DNA from: Massospora cicadina
Lineage: Eukaryota > Entomophthoromycota > Entomophthoromycetes > Entomophthorales > Entomophthoraceae
Length of the DNA stretch: 64,000 bases
NCBI GenBank assembly: GCA_022478985.1
Contig: JAKSZP010014530.1
Span: forward strand, 1-64,000
Direction of reading: 5' to 3'
Shown here: one piece after another, positions 1 to 11,208 of the stretch
How the letters are laid out: every line of letters begins with the position of its first letter
Position numbering within the stretch: the first letter of the stretch is position 1
The notes under the pieces: model-generated
Told to the model about the DNA's origin: nothing
What the model saw: only the letters and a program-made list of their open reading frames with translations
Database searches by the model: none
Made by a program: the position numbers and the translations under genes

Positions 1-1133
1 CATAATTACAATTTTTTATTTGACACCTCATTTATAAAAAGCACGTAGTAAAAGCCAACTTTGGAGAAAACATGTTGGAGTTACTGGGACAAACACTTCT
101 GCTATTTTATAACTGAAAGGAAGGAAGGCCCAAAGGATCAAAACCAAGGTGCATAAGCATGTTAATAATTCTAAAACCCGCCTGGAACTCCAGGTTTTTG
201 AACACCAGAACACTAGCCAGAATACCTCAGGTAGCCATCCATCTTGATGGATGGAACAGGAAGAAGGCAGCCGCAAGGACTATCCAGGTATTCCTTAAAT
301 TAAAAAATTACTCCACTAAATATCCAGTGAAAATCTAGAATTCACAAATAATCTTGGATTTTAAGACTTTTAAAATTTTAAAATGGCGAAAAGAAAAGGA
401 TTGATTGACTGTTGTACCTGTTGGAGGACCAATACCCTATATGCTTACTAAATGGTGTACTGGAACTAAGTGCATCAGTGTTTAAAATATTTGGCAATTC
501 AGTCCTGATAGATTGACATTCTAAATGGTTGCCAATACTGAATCAGATTTAACTTTCCCAGCTTGATTAAATCAAATTTTCTAGTGAGAATATTCATTAC
601 AAGCTTTCCCTTCACTTAAATCACTTTTTTCAATAAAATTTGAAATTTATTAAGAAAATTTATCTTAACTTCCTTTTGCCAGTGCCAAATCTAGCCTATA
701 TCTATTAGACTGTCATCTGCTGCCCACATGTGGGGTGTCAGTGCACTTCCTCCTGGCTTTTAATATCCGCCACCAAAACGCCCCTGGGTTTGCCCAGCTA
801 GCCCCGCAATTAATTCAGGTTGCTAAATCCTGCCTAGGGACTTAGCCAACCATCTTGCATGCTCCAATGCAGTGCTCAAGAGGTCCCTGATGCTCCCTCA
901 GAGCAATCTGCATTTCAGCTTTTGGGTTGTGTAAATAAATCTCTATTACTAGACAAGTGCTGTCATTATTGAGATGGTCACAGCGGTTTACAACCTGCCA
1001 GATTCATTAGTTTCTTTCCCTTTAAGTGGTCCTTTGATCTTGGATTCTCATGTGAAGCCCACACTATGGCAGCAGTACAGCTGCCTTTGATTTAAAAACA
1101 CTCCCATTACAACCACTCAAATTAACTTTATGA
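1..1133. other. No recognisable gene
   Basis: I see no supported coding region here; open frames are short and show no family motif. The first 700 bases are AT-rich. From about 700 to 1010 the sequence becomes less AT-rich and holds an AATAAA at 934-939. That could be the 3' part of an old LTR or of a transcription unit, but no partner copy was found in the window. Confidence 0.5.
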
Positions 1134-2308
1134 ATGAGGCCACACTGGTGGTCCAGTTCTCCAGCTTGTCTCCCATTTCTCCACAAAATCCTCCTTCATG
1201 ATCCCATGCAAGCTTGGCAGCCTAAAGTACTGACTAATGCTGCAGTCGTGGTACCAAATGGTGCCAATTGTTTCACTGGGCCTCACATGTTTGCAACTAT
1301 CCGCCGTTCTGTCATGACACCTGCCTCACAATAGCCACCACGCCATGATCAGATCCGCCCCTGATCATTTCTTCTGGGCACACGTCAATAATGGCCGTAC
1401 CATTTGACCCATGTGATTTACTCTTGACCATTTTAAACGAAAGTTCACAGCACTCTCCATCAAAGCTGCGTCCACTGCTCCACCCTCAGGCATAAGCCCC
1501 ACTTCTGATTTTACTAATAATTTTGCTTGGGGATTGTTCCCTCCTCCACTACCCTTGATCACTTTACTATGCTCCCACAACTCTGCCCAACCAAGGTTTG
1601 ACCGCATGACCCATCTTAGAAAAGATTCAGCTCATGTGCTGGCAGAATTGCTGTGGTCCACAGTGCATGGCCAATCAGGATATAGCACCTTACCAACTTC
1701 TGTTGCTGGCCCAGAGGTGGGAGTAAAAAATTCTTTGACATCATTGAAAAGATTGACAATTATAAATACACCTTTAGAACTAAACATGACTTTGAATGGC
1801 CAAATTATTTTCTCAACCCCCCGATTTAACTCCCTACTGCTGTTTCAGTCCTTGCAACAGTTTACCACTTTACAAAATAACTCATCGAAATTCTGTCAAA
1901 GCAGCCACTGCCCCCACCAACATCCTCCTCTACCAAGCCCTCCATACAGCAATTAAGCCTTTTTTTGAGGCCTTCCCTATACCCAACTTCTTTGTAGATT
2001 TCCACAAGGATGCTAAATTTGATATTGTAAAACATAGTATTGAAGCTAGCCATGCATGCGTCAACATGGTGAGATCTTCACTTTATGACCCTAACTACCC
2101 TGAAGCTCACAAGTGCATTAAATTTTTTACTTTTGTGCCTAAACTCATAACCTTTTCCAAACACCAACTCATCCAATATGTCGAGGTGATGCATACTGCT
2201 GGAATTATTGATAAGGAGAACCCTCACCCCTTTCTCCTGTGCATGCCACTGATGCTCAAACCCCCCATTTGTTTGCCTTTTCCTGCCATTATAGCTGGTG
2301 CTGGATAA
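1134..2308 (+). pseudogene. Unrecognised repeat-encoded protein, family X copy 1
   Basis: I do not recognise this protein. Readable coding runs through at least three frames: a short N-terminal piece, then a piece containing FFWAHVNNGRTI followed by a C-P-M-C-like site whose two Cys codons read TGA, then a C-terminal piece at about 1920-2300 (KCIKFFTFVPKLITFSKHQL and what follows). A diverged copy lies on the minus strand at 60.43-61.5 kb with the same order: FWAYVDNGYQICPLCFGFNH, then a DP...F...LP...EFVEA block. Conservation between copies argues that this was once a real protein. The CxxCxxxxH site in a V(D/N)(S/N) context recalls the CCHC knuckle of the LINE ORF1 proteins at 33.6 and 63.2 kb, so an ORF1/Gag-like protein of another retroelement is possible. 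That is inference. Copy 1 is broken by stops and at least two frameshifts. Confidence 0.5.
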
Positions 2309-3652
2309 AAATCCCCCTGACCCCTCTTCTCCTTCTAGAATGATGCCTGAGCTAATGCTATGGCACCATGCTAGAGATTTTTTATCTTATCTATTAATAT
2401 CTTAGTTTAGTACAATGTAAATGTAGATGCATGGAGGACCCTCTACTGGGTTAGAACCACTTGTACTAGAAAGAAATTTTTCTACTGCAATTGCCCATGG
2501 TGAAATGATGCCTCTGGCAGACAGCAGGCTACACCCACAGCCAGGCCACATATGGCCAGCTCTATTGGGTAGGGGAAGGGCTTACCACGTCTTTACCTAT
2601 TTGGTATGGTCTTGGTTGCACTATTGCAAAGGAAAAATGGCAGATGGTGATCTATAAGAAGAATTAACTTGATTAATTTATTTTGCCAAAATCTAACTTG
2701 ACCTTCCCTAGTGGAACTTGAACCAGTGGCAGGAACCTCATGGGAAAATTACCATCACCCTTCTGCTGGTGATGGCTTCTGACCACCGCCACTTCCTGAC
2801 ACACCCTCTGAATTTTCCCCAACACTTTATGGGCTGAGATGGGGGAGGAAGCACAATTTTAAGAGGCCACACTATTACTCATCTCTTGTATATCACATGG
2901 GCCAAATCACCCAGGGTACAAGATGGACAGCCGTTGGCTTGTTCCCCTTTTTGGTTCTAAATGTAAAATCCTCCAGATTAAGCTGCAAGGGTAGTCCCCA
3001 TGGCTTACATAAGGGTTTTTAACCTCATATTCAAGAATGGTAAAGTGTTAACTGGATACTAGAGGCTACATGGCCATACATGGTGGTTACCTAATCAGAT
3101 ATATAATCTAAGTGTATTCCTGTAAGAGCTAATTGGAACCTAACTATTCCACCATGTCATCAAGTCATAGCAGGGACTTAGATCACTTTAAGTATCCCTC
3201 AAGGATTGTAAAGTGAAGCATCACCCATTTGACCATTCAAATTTGGAACATGTCATCACTCTTGGGTTTATCCTGCCAGATCATGTAAAATTCAGGTTCT
3301 GTTAGCCAAACTGTATCCTTATCTGTGAAAATTAAGCAACTGCAGATAGTTTTTTTTTACATTTTTGCCACTGATAGTGGTAGGACTCTCAATAGTTTGG
3401 ATGAAGCCTCGACTTAGGGCTTCTGACTTAATTATTTGGGCAATCTTGACTTTTATTTATTATAATTATCTTAGCAATTGATGATTTTTCAGGCCGGGGG
3501 CCCAAAAATAGTATCTAATTTCAATTAATTTAGCATCAACCAAATCCATTTAATATCACTAAATCCCCTGATTAATGAACTCAGGACAAATTGCCATCAA
3601 TGTGCTCCACCATCAATACTCCAGGATGATATTCTTATCTTAACTTGTATGG
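2309..3652. other. AT-rich spacer, no supported gene
   Basis: A 76-codon open frame at 2427-2657 has no motif or second copy in the window, so I do not call it. The rest is AT-rich with many stops in all frames. The right edge is the first arm of the SINE target-site duplication. Confidence 0.5.
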
Positions 3653-3669
3653 AATGAATCCCTATTTTT
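3653..3669. repeat. SINE target-site duplication, left arm
   Basis: AATGAATCCCTATTTTT occurs here and again at 3969-3985, identical over 17 bases, bracketing the 299-bp SINE. The length and AT-rich 3' side fit LINE-type target-primed insertion. The perfect match suggests this is one of the younger insertions in the window. Confidence 0.92.
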
Positions 3670-3968
3670 ATTTATTCGAGGCAAGCCAACCGGGGGACGG
3701 ACATTACCGAAATAGAGAAAAAAAGTTTCGACATGAAACCTGAGCAGGGTCAACTCTGTCGTAGAAAGTTTTTTTTCACCTCCGGATCGAGACTCGGATT
3801 TTTCTGGTTACGTCATGGGTAAGGTTTTCGTGTTATTATACCTACTAACCGCCAATAGCCAATAGTTTCCTTTGGCTGGCACCCCGATCGATGTGCGAAG
3901 GGCGGGAATCGAACCCGCAACCTTCAGGTTGGTAGCCGTACGCCCTACCGACTCACCTTCCACCCCCT
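3670..3968 (-). mobile_element. tRNA-derived SINE, full length (299 bp)
   Basis: A non-coding, short interspersed element in minus orientation. Its 5' head (high-coordinate side) is tRNA-like with a pol III B box, the middle is an unrelated body of about 170 bp, and the 3' end is a conserved tail finishing in an AATAAAT-type A-rich terminus at 3670. It is bracketed by a perfect 17-bp target-site duplication. SINEs make no protein and rely on a LINE reverse transcriptase. The last ~45 bp on the minus strand include TGTCCGTCCC and a GGTTGGC..GCC block that match the 3' end of the LINE copy ending at 39626 (TGTCCGTCCC, GGTCGGCCTTCC), which suggests that LINE as partner. A second, diverged copy of the tail is at 60.26-60.42 kb. 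Confidence 0.88.
3894..3968 (-). promoter_or_regulatory. tRNA-like SINE head with pol III B box
   Basis: On the minus strand the segment has a perfect T arm (GCGGG, loop TTCGATT, CCCGC) whose B box GGTTCGATTCC lies at 3905-3915. It also has a seven-base anticodon-type loop CTACCAA (3929-3935, nominal anticodon ACC) and a 3' acceptor side CCTTCGC followed by A. The D arm is shortened, the anticodon stem has two mismatches and the 5' acceptor side mispairs at its outer positions. It is therefore a SINE promoter rather than a working tRNA gene. The parental tRNA cannot be named safely. Confidence 0.8.
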
Positions 3969-3985
3969 AATGAATCCCTATTTTT
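3969..3985. repeat. SINE target-site duplication, right arm
   Basis: Exact 17-base copy of 3653-3669, immediately beyond the 5' end of the minus-oriented SINE. Confidence 0.92.
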
Positions 3986-4486
3986 GTTTTATCTAACCTT
4001 ATCTTTGACCTTGCTTACCTTATAAGTACCTTTATCTGTTACCTGCATCTCTTTATCCTCTAACAGATTTGAAAAGAAATTTCCTAATCTTCTCCCGGTT
4101 CCAACAGGGCTTGCACTGATCGTTCCTTATATCCCTTATTATATCCATTATTTTACTAGCTATATTAAAGGTGCAAATGATTTACTCAAAAAATAACTTT
4201 ACACTTTTACGTTTGATTAGGCTTTTTGTGAAGTTCGTTTTCTCTCTCCCAGGCCCTCTGAACCTGGTTAGGTTAAGTTCCCATACATTTCTCTCAACCA
4301 GAAATGCCTACTGCCTTCCAGATCTCCCCGCTCTGCCTTGGCCAGTGGGGTAAATATTTACTTTCTTAATCGTCCAACTTGGCTATCTTTAATATGCTGA
4401 CCTTCAGACTCCCTCGGTCCCAACAATGAAGTATTAGGTGTCCATGATTTTGGAAGTTTATATGAACTAGGGCTTGAGGGCAATGA
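3986..4486. other. No recognisable gene
   Basis: AT-rich sequence leading into the Gypsy relic D. No conserved motif was found. It may include eroded upstream parts of that element, but I cannot show it. Confidence 0.4.
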
Positions 4487-6509
4487 GTGCCAATTGGTAT
4501 GTTCCTGGTACCTGGAAAACATCTATCTGTGTTAACTAGGGAAGAAAAAGACCAAGAGCTGGATTTTTTTGAAAAGTATAGTATTATTTTTATAAAAAAG
4601 ACCTTAAATTTTGTGCACATTGTGCTACATCAGATTAACACTGGTAATCATCCAATGATTTTCCTCCATCTATCAGACATTAAAAGGTGGTGGATGAAGT
4701 CTTCAATCATGAAATAAACTAACTCTTGCAGCAGGAGATGTTAGTGCCCTCCAAGATTCCTTTGGCCTCACCAGTTTTAGAAATCAAAAAAAGGATGGAT
4801 CTGACAGAGTGGTAATAGTTAACCAAAAAACTCAACGCCATACCAAGAAGGATTCTTGACCTCTACCTACATTGATAATGTTCTAGACTGTATGAGCGGC
4901 GCAAAATATTTCTCTGCTTTGGATTTAATCACTGGAAATTGGAATATTGAGTTACCAAACGATGAAAAGTAGAAGTGCAAGATGATTACCACTCAAAGTC
5001 TATACCAACCCGCTAAGATACCATAAGGACTGTGTAATTTTCCGAGGTCATTCCAGAATGCTATGGATAGCATATTAGGGTATTTTTTAAACCCCCTGCC
5101 TGTTAATTTTTTGGATGATATAAATGTTTTTTCCATAAAGTTTATGGAGCATCTGTAGAACTTATAAGAAGTTTTTTTGACAGTTGGCCGTGGCCAATCT
5201 GGAAATCAAACCCCATAAGTGTGATTTCTTCCATGAACAACTTAGTATCTGGGATTTGTTATTGACAAACAAGACTTATGACCACATCCATCACTAAGGT
5301 TGAGGCTATCAAAAGATGTCTTGGCCAAGTAGCAGGCGTAATATTTAAGCAATTATTGCCAGTTTGTAGATAACAAGAGTAAAAAAAGTGAACTGTGTTT
5401 CACCTTCTCAAGAACAGAGTACCAGAAGAATGGACGGGAAACTGCCAAATGGACTTATATCAGATAATGCTTTGTCTGATTAGAGAGCAGATACAGATGT
5501 ACCTGAACTCTGGTAAGCCAATCGTATTTATATGAATGAGTCTCTCACTGCTGTAGGGGTGGTGTTATCTCAGTTTAATGATGAAGGGATAGAACATTCC
5601 ATCACTTACTGCATCAGGACATATGATATACAAGTTTTTTATTATAATTTTACAGAAAAGAAATTCCTAGTTGCTATTTATGCTTAAAAACCATTTTGGG
5701 TATATATTAAGTGAGCTCATATTAAAGTGGTAATGTACCGTGCCGCTCAGTGCTTATTATAAAATCTTAAACAGCTAAAAAGGGCAGTTGGCCTGCTGGG
5801 CTTTAAAGTTAAAAGCGTTTGACTTTAAATTTTAACAATGATGGCATTAAGCATCAAAACACAGAGGGGCTCTCCTGCATGTTCATTGTAGTTTTTTAGC
5901 TTATCGTGCTAATGTATTTTTGAGAAGTTGATGTCTGGCCAGTATAGAAATGAACCTAGAAAGGTTCAACAGACGCTATATAAGATGATGCAGAATACTT
6001 TAGTAGAGAATAAGAACTATTTAAATTTTATATGAACAACATTTTTGTTCTTTAGACCCGTTAAGTGGATGGATTTGATTACCATAGCCCATATGGCGAC
6101 GGGACACAGGAGATATGAGAAAAATGCTATAACAATTGCAATCTCATTTTTACTAGGGTTCCATGTCTTTTGATATTCATTAGACTCTCAGCTGCTGCCA
6201 AGAATGTCAAGATGAAGCACCCTACTGGAAGGCTACTTTGTATCAATTTTCAAAGTAATTTTTGCCTGGCACACCATCTCTATTGACGTTGTGAGGCCTT
6301 TGGCCAATACCTCTGGTCAATTTAAATATATAATAGTAACTATCAATCACATTACCAAGTGGGTGGAAGCCAAAGCAGTTAAGGACCTGGGAGAAATGAC
6401 TACCACTAAGTTTATTTTGGATAATATATTTATTGCATGGCTGCTGTAAGTCTTGAAGTAAACCACTGCAGCTATATCAGGAGTTATTTCCGTTTTAGAA
6501 CAAGTAAGG
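4487..6509 (+). pseudogene. pol: Gypsy element D: decayed pol (RT, RNase H, integrase)
   Basis: Remnant of a Ty3/Gypsy polyprotein that copied element RNA into DNA and integrated it. The N-terminal linker to RT is readable at 4487-4717 (LTREEKDQELDFFEKYSIIF, then QINTGNHP). RT continues in shifting frames with a CPPRFLWP-type strand, SALDLITGNW near 4915 and the catalytic box as FLDD (5108-5119, usually YLDD). A connection/RNase H region with many stops follows. An integrase core starts near 6230 (a VTINHITKWVEAKA run, where N replaces the first catalytic Asp). The integrase is cut off at 6509 where the 5' LTR of element A begins, so the 3' half is lost or displaced beyond 27404. The many frameshifts make it one of the oldest elements here. 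Confidence 0.75.
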
Positions 6510-6974
6510 TATCCAGAAATTAATATGACTTGACAATAAGTCATATATCCTGAGGATCATAATATATGAGTTGAGGTGAGCCTTGAGATTGAGCAGAAGA
6601 TTATGTTAATGTGAAGAGAATCAATCTTATCAATAGTTCAGCAAATTGAGGGAACTCCTCCTAACCCTCAAGATAGAACAAAAACTCCTAAATTGTAACA
6701 AATAGGAGGTTACTAAGGGAAAGGTCAAAAGTAACTAAAAATAATGAGGATAAAAGTTGAGTGGGAGAATGAGAAGAGGAAGTTTTTTATTAGTCAGCAG
6801 AGGTAGTCTGCAATATTTTATATAATAAAGGAGTCAGTTGGGGCGATAGCTCCATATTTTATACCAGTTTTTATTGAGGATTGGCGATCTTCATAACATC
6901 AGTTTCGTTTCTCAGTGGTGGTTATCCTGTGAAACCAGCTCAGAGGATTTGACCACTATTGCCAGAAGTTAAAA
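6510..6974 (+). repeat. 5' LTR of element A (465 bp)
   Basis: Pairs with 26939-27404: both carry blocks such as GTTCAGCAAA, TTGGGG(C/A)GATAGCTCCATAT, GGATTGGCGATCTTCA and GCTCAG(T/A)GG in the same order. The terminal dinucleotides have decayed (TA...AA instead of TG...CA). A TATATAATAAA stretch near 6820 could supply the polyadenylation signal. Confidence 0.85.
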
Positions 6975-6975
6975 G

Positions 6976-6993
6976 TGGTGCTTACTACAGGGG
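6976..6993 (+). other. Primer-binding site of element A
   Basis: TGGTGCTTACTACAGGGG starts one base inside the 5' LTR. It begins with the TGG expected to pair with a tRNA CCA end. Nearly the same 18-mer follows the 5' LTRs of B, C and H, although B and H have quite different LTRs. The primer tRNA is not identified. Confidence 0.75.
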
Positions 6994-8235
6994 ACCACTG
7001 GTCAACTGTAGTACAATGGAATTAGGGCATCATGGCGACCCTCACTCTCTATGCCAAAGTTTAATCTGAATTCATGACTTATACTCCAGGGAAATAATGG
7101 AGACATCCAATGAGGAACCAGCATTATTTGTGGTGACAAAACCAGGGGATGAGGAAACTAGGATGGAACTCAAGTTAGCTGCTTGTCCTGCGTTGGAGTC
7201 AGCCTAGGAGGGTCCATTCACTAATTTGACCCTTCAGCAGCTTTGGGGTATCATGGATTGGCTCTTGTGGGGTTACCGCCTCTATGAAGAAGATGTAAGG
7301 GAACATGCTCTGAGTCTGCTTTATAATTAATGGGACCAAGAAACATGCTATAAATTTTATATTTCTTACCTTGATGCTACTACAACTGGGTTGTCTTGCC
7401 AGCTTTGCACACATGGAGCTGAGGTGAAGCTTGGCTGCATACGTTCAGCCTTTGATCCAACAACTAAACCATGTGTTTTCCTGACATAACATTGAGATTA
7501 GATATGTCATGGTTTTATCAAGCGCATCAAAACAACACTCGCCTCTTACTTGACCGCCTTGATCACTCTTTATTGGAGATCCAGGTGGTGCAAGTGCACG
7601 TAGATAGTCATGTTAAAGACATCCACCATTACCTGGACAAATTAATCCCACAGTTGAATCATGAGTTACCCTAAGTAATAGGTGATTTATTAGACAGGCG
7701 TAGGCTTTCATCAGAATGGATCTGCGATGCCATGATGCTGGGTAGTAATACTGAGCACTTTATGGTGGAATTGGTGGAATGGGCAAAAGGGGTTGAAGTG
7801 GTGTTAGCTCAGGAAAGGGACCAGGTCACCCTGTTAGAGCGGAGGATAACCAATCACTCTGACACTGTAGCACTTGACTTTAATTAACTTCATTATTAGT
7901 GAAGTAACCAGTAGATGGCCAACCATTCAGCTAGCTTTTTTTTGGTGACCTCAGAATACAGCCAATTGTTAGGTCAGGTAAATGAGTTGAGGAGTTCCAG
8001 CCAGGCAACGCGGGGCTGAGTCAATACTCTTCCATTCATTGAGATGGTGGAGTACGTTGATATGCAATATCGTTTGGATAACCTTTGATGGTCAAATGAA
8101 TAATTGGTGCAGGAATGAGAAACTATCATCATCAAGTGGATGAAGCAAACTGAAAAGTGCAAAACACTGGTTATCAGAATGTGAGAATGAGGGCACATTA
8201 AAGGATGTCCTTTCACAGATTCAAGAGATGGAGAA
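6994..8235 (+). pseudogene. gag: Element A gag, 5' part (coiled-coil rich)
   Basis: Structural Gag region, recognised by position after the PBS and by parallel with element C. The piece at 7471-7674 ends in DKLIPQLNHELP and is matched on C's strand by a DILVPQLNLELP block followed by the same VIG(D/E)LL motif. Downstream (7740-8235) are heptad-like, Glu/Gln-rich runs. Frames shift several times and stops are frequent. The coding is broken off at 8235 by element B within a KDVLSQIQEME stretch and resumes at 21840. No zinc knuckle lies in this part. Confidence 0.6.
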
Positions 8236-8980
8236 TATTAGACATTTTCCCTCTCAGCTGAAAAATAAGGATGTCTTGAGTCTAAATCATCTGAAAAGGG
8301 AAAACTATCAGCCATTTATGAGTGTGCAATAAACATAAGACCAATTTTAATAATAATAATAATTTCATCAGTCAAAAGACCCTGGTCAATCTCTTGGTGG
8401 AACCCTAAAAATTAGGATACTATAATTTCAAATACTCCACAGGCAATAAAAAAGATTGAGCAGTTAGACTACTCTGACTATGTGGTAGACCCTGGGTGTC
8501 CATCAGATGGTACTCCCCCAGCTGGAACCAGGTCCATACAAGCGCTGACGCAGGGACAGCCCCCTTTTATAGGCGTGGCGGGGGTCCCCAAGATAAAATT
8601 ATCTATCTGATGGGGATTGGCTGAAGTTCATTAAATCAGTACCTCACGGGTATGATTGCCAAAAGTGAACTCCTCATCTGTCAATCAGCTAAAGTGAAGT
8701 GAGTATCCAAGCTTTGATAGTCTGAATGAGATATTTTCTTATTTGGACTACAACAAGCCATTCCAAACTTATTGACAAATTCCCTTTTACCCTCACTACA
8801 GTTTTAATAAAGATCAGTCATATATCAAGAGGGTTTGGCTTCCTTTCTTTCCCTGCGCCTCTAATAAAGTTCTTAAAAACACAGCTTTCTATTAGTATTT
8901 TATTTCTTAATTTAAATAAAGCATTGAGGAATCCAGCAGCGTGAAGCACCAGCAAGCAAGAACCCAGCTGGATTCATATA
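8236..8980 (+). repeat. 5' LTR of element B (745 bp)
   Basis: Pairs with 21091-21839. A highly conserved core from about 8460 to 8600 (GAGCAGTTAGACTACTCTGA onward) matches 21314-21470 almost base for base. The left end reads TATTAGACAT against TGTTGGACAT in the 3' copy and the right end ATA against ACA, so the termini have mutated. A TAATAATAATAATAATT microsatellite occurs at about 8348-8364. Confidence 0.9.
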
Positions 8981-8983
8981 AAT

Positions 8984-9001
8984 TGGTGCTCACTACAGGG
9001 G
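8984..9001 (+). other. Primer-binding site of element B
   Basis: TGGTGCTCACTACAGGGG lies three bases inside the LTR end. It differs at one position from the PBS of element A. Confidence 0.75.
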
Positions 9002-9030
9002 ACACCTGTACACCACAGAAATCTTCAAAA

Positions 9031-10080
9031 ATGGAAACTTTAAACGTGAGTAACACTCCTACTTTTCCTTTTCAAATTAAATCACATTAGAAGTTCTGGA
9101 AAAGCAACTAGCAAGCGCTCTATCCCGTCTCAAAGAACATTAGCAGCGCCCATTAAAACTTCTTTTTAAAGATAAGTACACCCCTGGTGAAGGGAAGCAT
9201 TGCTTCCTTATCTTATGTTTATGAAGCTGCCATGTATGGCACAACGGACAAGCAAAATGGTCAATACATCCACTCTTAATTAAGTCTATTGGTACAAGAG
9301 ATGATATTCCCTTATATGTACACTCTGCACATCTGGGCAGAGGTGAAAGAGGCTCTTTTGGCTGAATTTGGATCAAAGCAGAGTCTACACAGGGAAAAAC
9401 ATGCCTTTATGCGCCTTATCATGTATGAGGGTGAACGAACATTGTCTTTGATAAGCGTTTTTACCTTGCTGCGCAAAGGTTGTTAACGTCTAACATGATA
9501 ACCCTTGATAATGCTATCACAGCTATGTTAACTGGGTTAGACTCTCAACCCTCTCTAGCCAGGCATATCATCTCAGTGAAACGCCACTTCAAAAACATTT
9601 GCGACATAAAAGAGGCACTGTTAGACGTTGCTAATTTCCATTTATATGCAACAACAAATGAAGCTGAGGTAAAACTTTCCATACTAACCATTAAGGAGCT
9701 TTTGCCTGTAAAACAGTTGGAGGTGAAGCCAACTGTGCCTATTCTCTCTGTGAAACCTGCTCCCTCAGCGCGACTTAAAACAGATATCACTCCCTGATGT
9801 AGGTATAAGATCTCTAATGCAGTTAATACCATGCTCCCACACACGCTCACCAAAGTTGCTGTGCCTTCCCCTCCAGCCAAGCTGATAGTACGCGCCCTAA
9901 GGCTACCCAACCTCATGTGCAGTCTCCTCTACCTAAAATTCAACTATGCCAGTTATTGAGAGTACCCTTGGGATGAATATGTTGGGAGTGACTATAACGT
10001 TGATTACTACATATTGGGAGCACTATGGAAGTGGAGGTCCCTGATTGATTATATGCTGGAGGAGTAGATGAGACCATCAT
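9031..10080 (+). pseudogene. gag: Element B gag
   Basis: Capsid-type Gag. An ATG at 9031 (METLNVSNTPT) is a sensible start after the PBS. The body is readable in two well-kept blocks: about 9289-9486 (AEVKEALLAEFGSKQSLHRE, a retrotransposon Gag helix, then a FMRLIMYEGERTL motif) and 9480-9797 (NAITAMLTGLDSQPSLARHI onward). They are separated by a frameshift and a stop at about 9480. Stops also occur at codons 20 and 27. No clear CCHC knuckle is seen after 9797. The family normally packages element RNA in cytoplasmic particles. Confidence 0.72.
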
Positions 10081-10107
10081 ACCTGAAAAACGTACTTCAG
10101 CCAAATT

Positions 10108-10640
10108 TTGGGGTCTCCAAAAATTATTGATACCGCCAGCAATGGTGATCAGATCTTAGCTGGCTTGAATCAACCTTTTAAGCGGGTTCATACCATAAAA
10201 GCCATCATGGATAAATACCCCAAAGTTTCTTATAAAATAACCTCCACTCTTCTGAGCAAGGAGTGCTTATCTCTGTCTCCTAACTTTTGGGAACATTTAC
10301 CAAGGTTGGAGCGGTCATTCAAAAAGTCCGGGCTATGGCCATCCTGGACACTGGCTCCCCAGTTATAATAATCTCCACTAAGCTTGTAATAAGATAAAGC
10401 TGGCGTCTGACTTGGAGTACACGCAAGAATTTGGAACTGTAGGCCTCAATAATACCTGTGCAATTGGAGCATTTTCTTCCCTCCCCATTCAAATTGGAAA
10501 GCTTATCTTATCAGCCCTAGCAGGGGACTTAGACAAAAACACCTATGATATTCTCATAGGTACTCAATTTATGAGTGAGTATGAGGAAATCATCTTCATG
10601 AAGAAAAGTTTCCTCTCATTACTCAATTAGGATAACCTTT
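10108..10640 (+). pseudogene. pro: Element B aspartic protease
   Basis: Retropepsin-type protease domain that would cleave Gag-Pol. The active-site DTGS is intact at 10347-10358 (AMAILDTGSPVIIISTKLV), and in another frame the second half follows at 10412-10630 with a GAFSSLPIQIG strand and a DILIGTQFM flap/ILG-type motif. A frameshift of at least one base separates the halves. It lies between gag and RT as usual for Ty3/Gypsy. Confidence 0.75.
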
Positions 10641-11208
10641 AGTTTTCATCCAATAAAGAGCCCGGTAAGAACAAATACTCTTGCCTGGTTGAATATCCTC
10701 TTTCATCTATGACTGCAATATCCACCTCTGGGCGCAACACAATGAAATTGCCCAATTCAGTGATGCTAGGGACGGTATCCCTTTCTATGCTTCAGGTGAA
10801 ACCTTGATTAAGTATGGTGTACAAGGAGTGGTTGACACAAAAATTACACTCCAAATCCCACACTACTGTTTGTTACACCTCATAAGTATTGAGGGCACTA
10901 GCCCCTTGGAGCCTCATGTATAACCTGGTGTTCCTGACCCAGCCTACCAGAGGCCTATTACCCTGCTATTTGGAAACCATGCTGCAAAGGACATAGTTGT
11001 AAGAAAACACCAGGAGATTGTCAGAGGCTTGTTAGTTCCTGTGGATGACATTGAACAAATTCACTACATCAGCTCTATGTTGGATATGGGCATGCCAAAG
11101 GATAACCTGGTATGTGCCTTACCCCAATGTCCATATCTTGGATGAGCTGACTCCTGATGAACTCAATAAAGTTCACACTCTATTGGAGGAATTTAGCGAA
11201 AAATTCTC
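10641..11208 (+). pseudogene. pol: Element B pol: linker and RT N-terminus
   Basis: The connector between protease and RT is degraded. The last readable block, ELTPDELNKVHTLLEEFSEKFS at about 11148-11208, is the conserved Gypsy segment just before RT. Coding stops where the terminal TG of element C begins at 11209, and the same protein resumes at 18544. Confidence 0.72.

Noticed and set aside
2427..2657. 76-codon open frame (MHGGPSTGLEPLV...)
   Set aside because: No second copy, no motif, no promoter or neighbour that supports it.
3894..3968. Functional tRNA gene on the minus strand
   Set aside because: T arm is perfect, but the D arm is short, the anticodon stem and outer acceptor pairs mismatch, and the segment is the head of a SINE bracketed by a target-site duplication.
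8341..8364. TAA microsatellite as a functional repeat
   Set aside because: Short (about six units), inside the LTR of element B, and shortened in the partner LTR; ordinary slippage.
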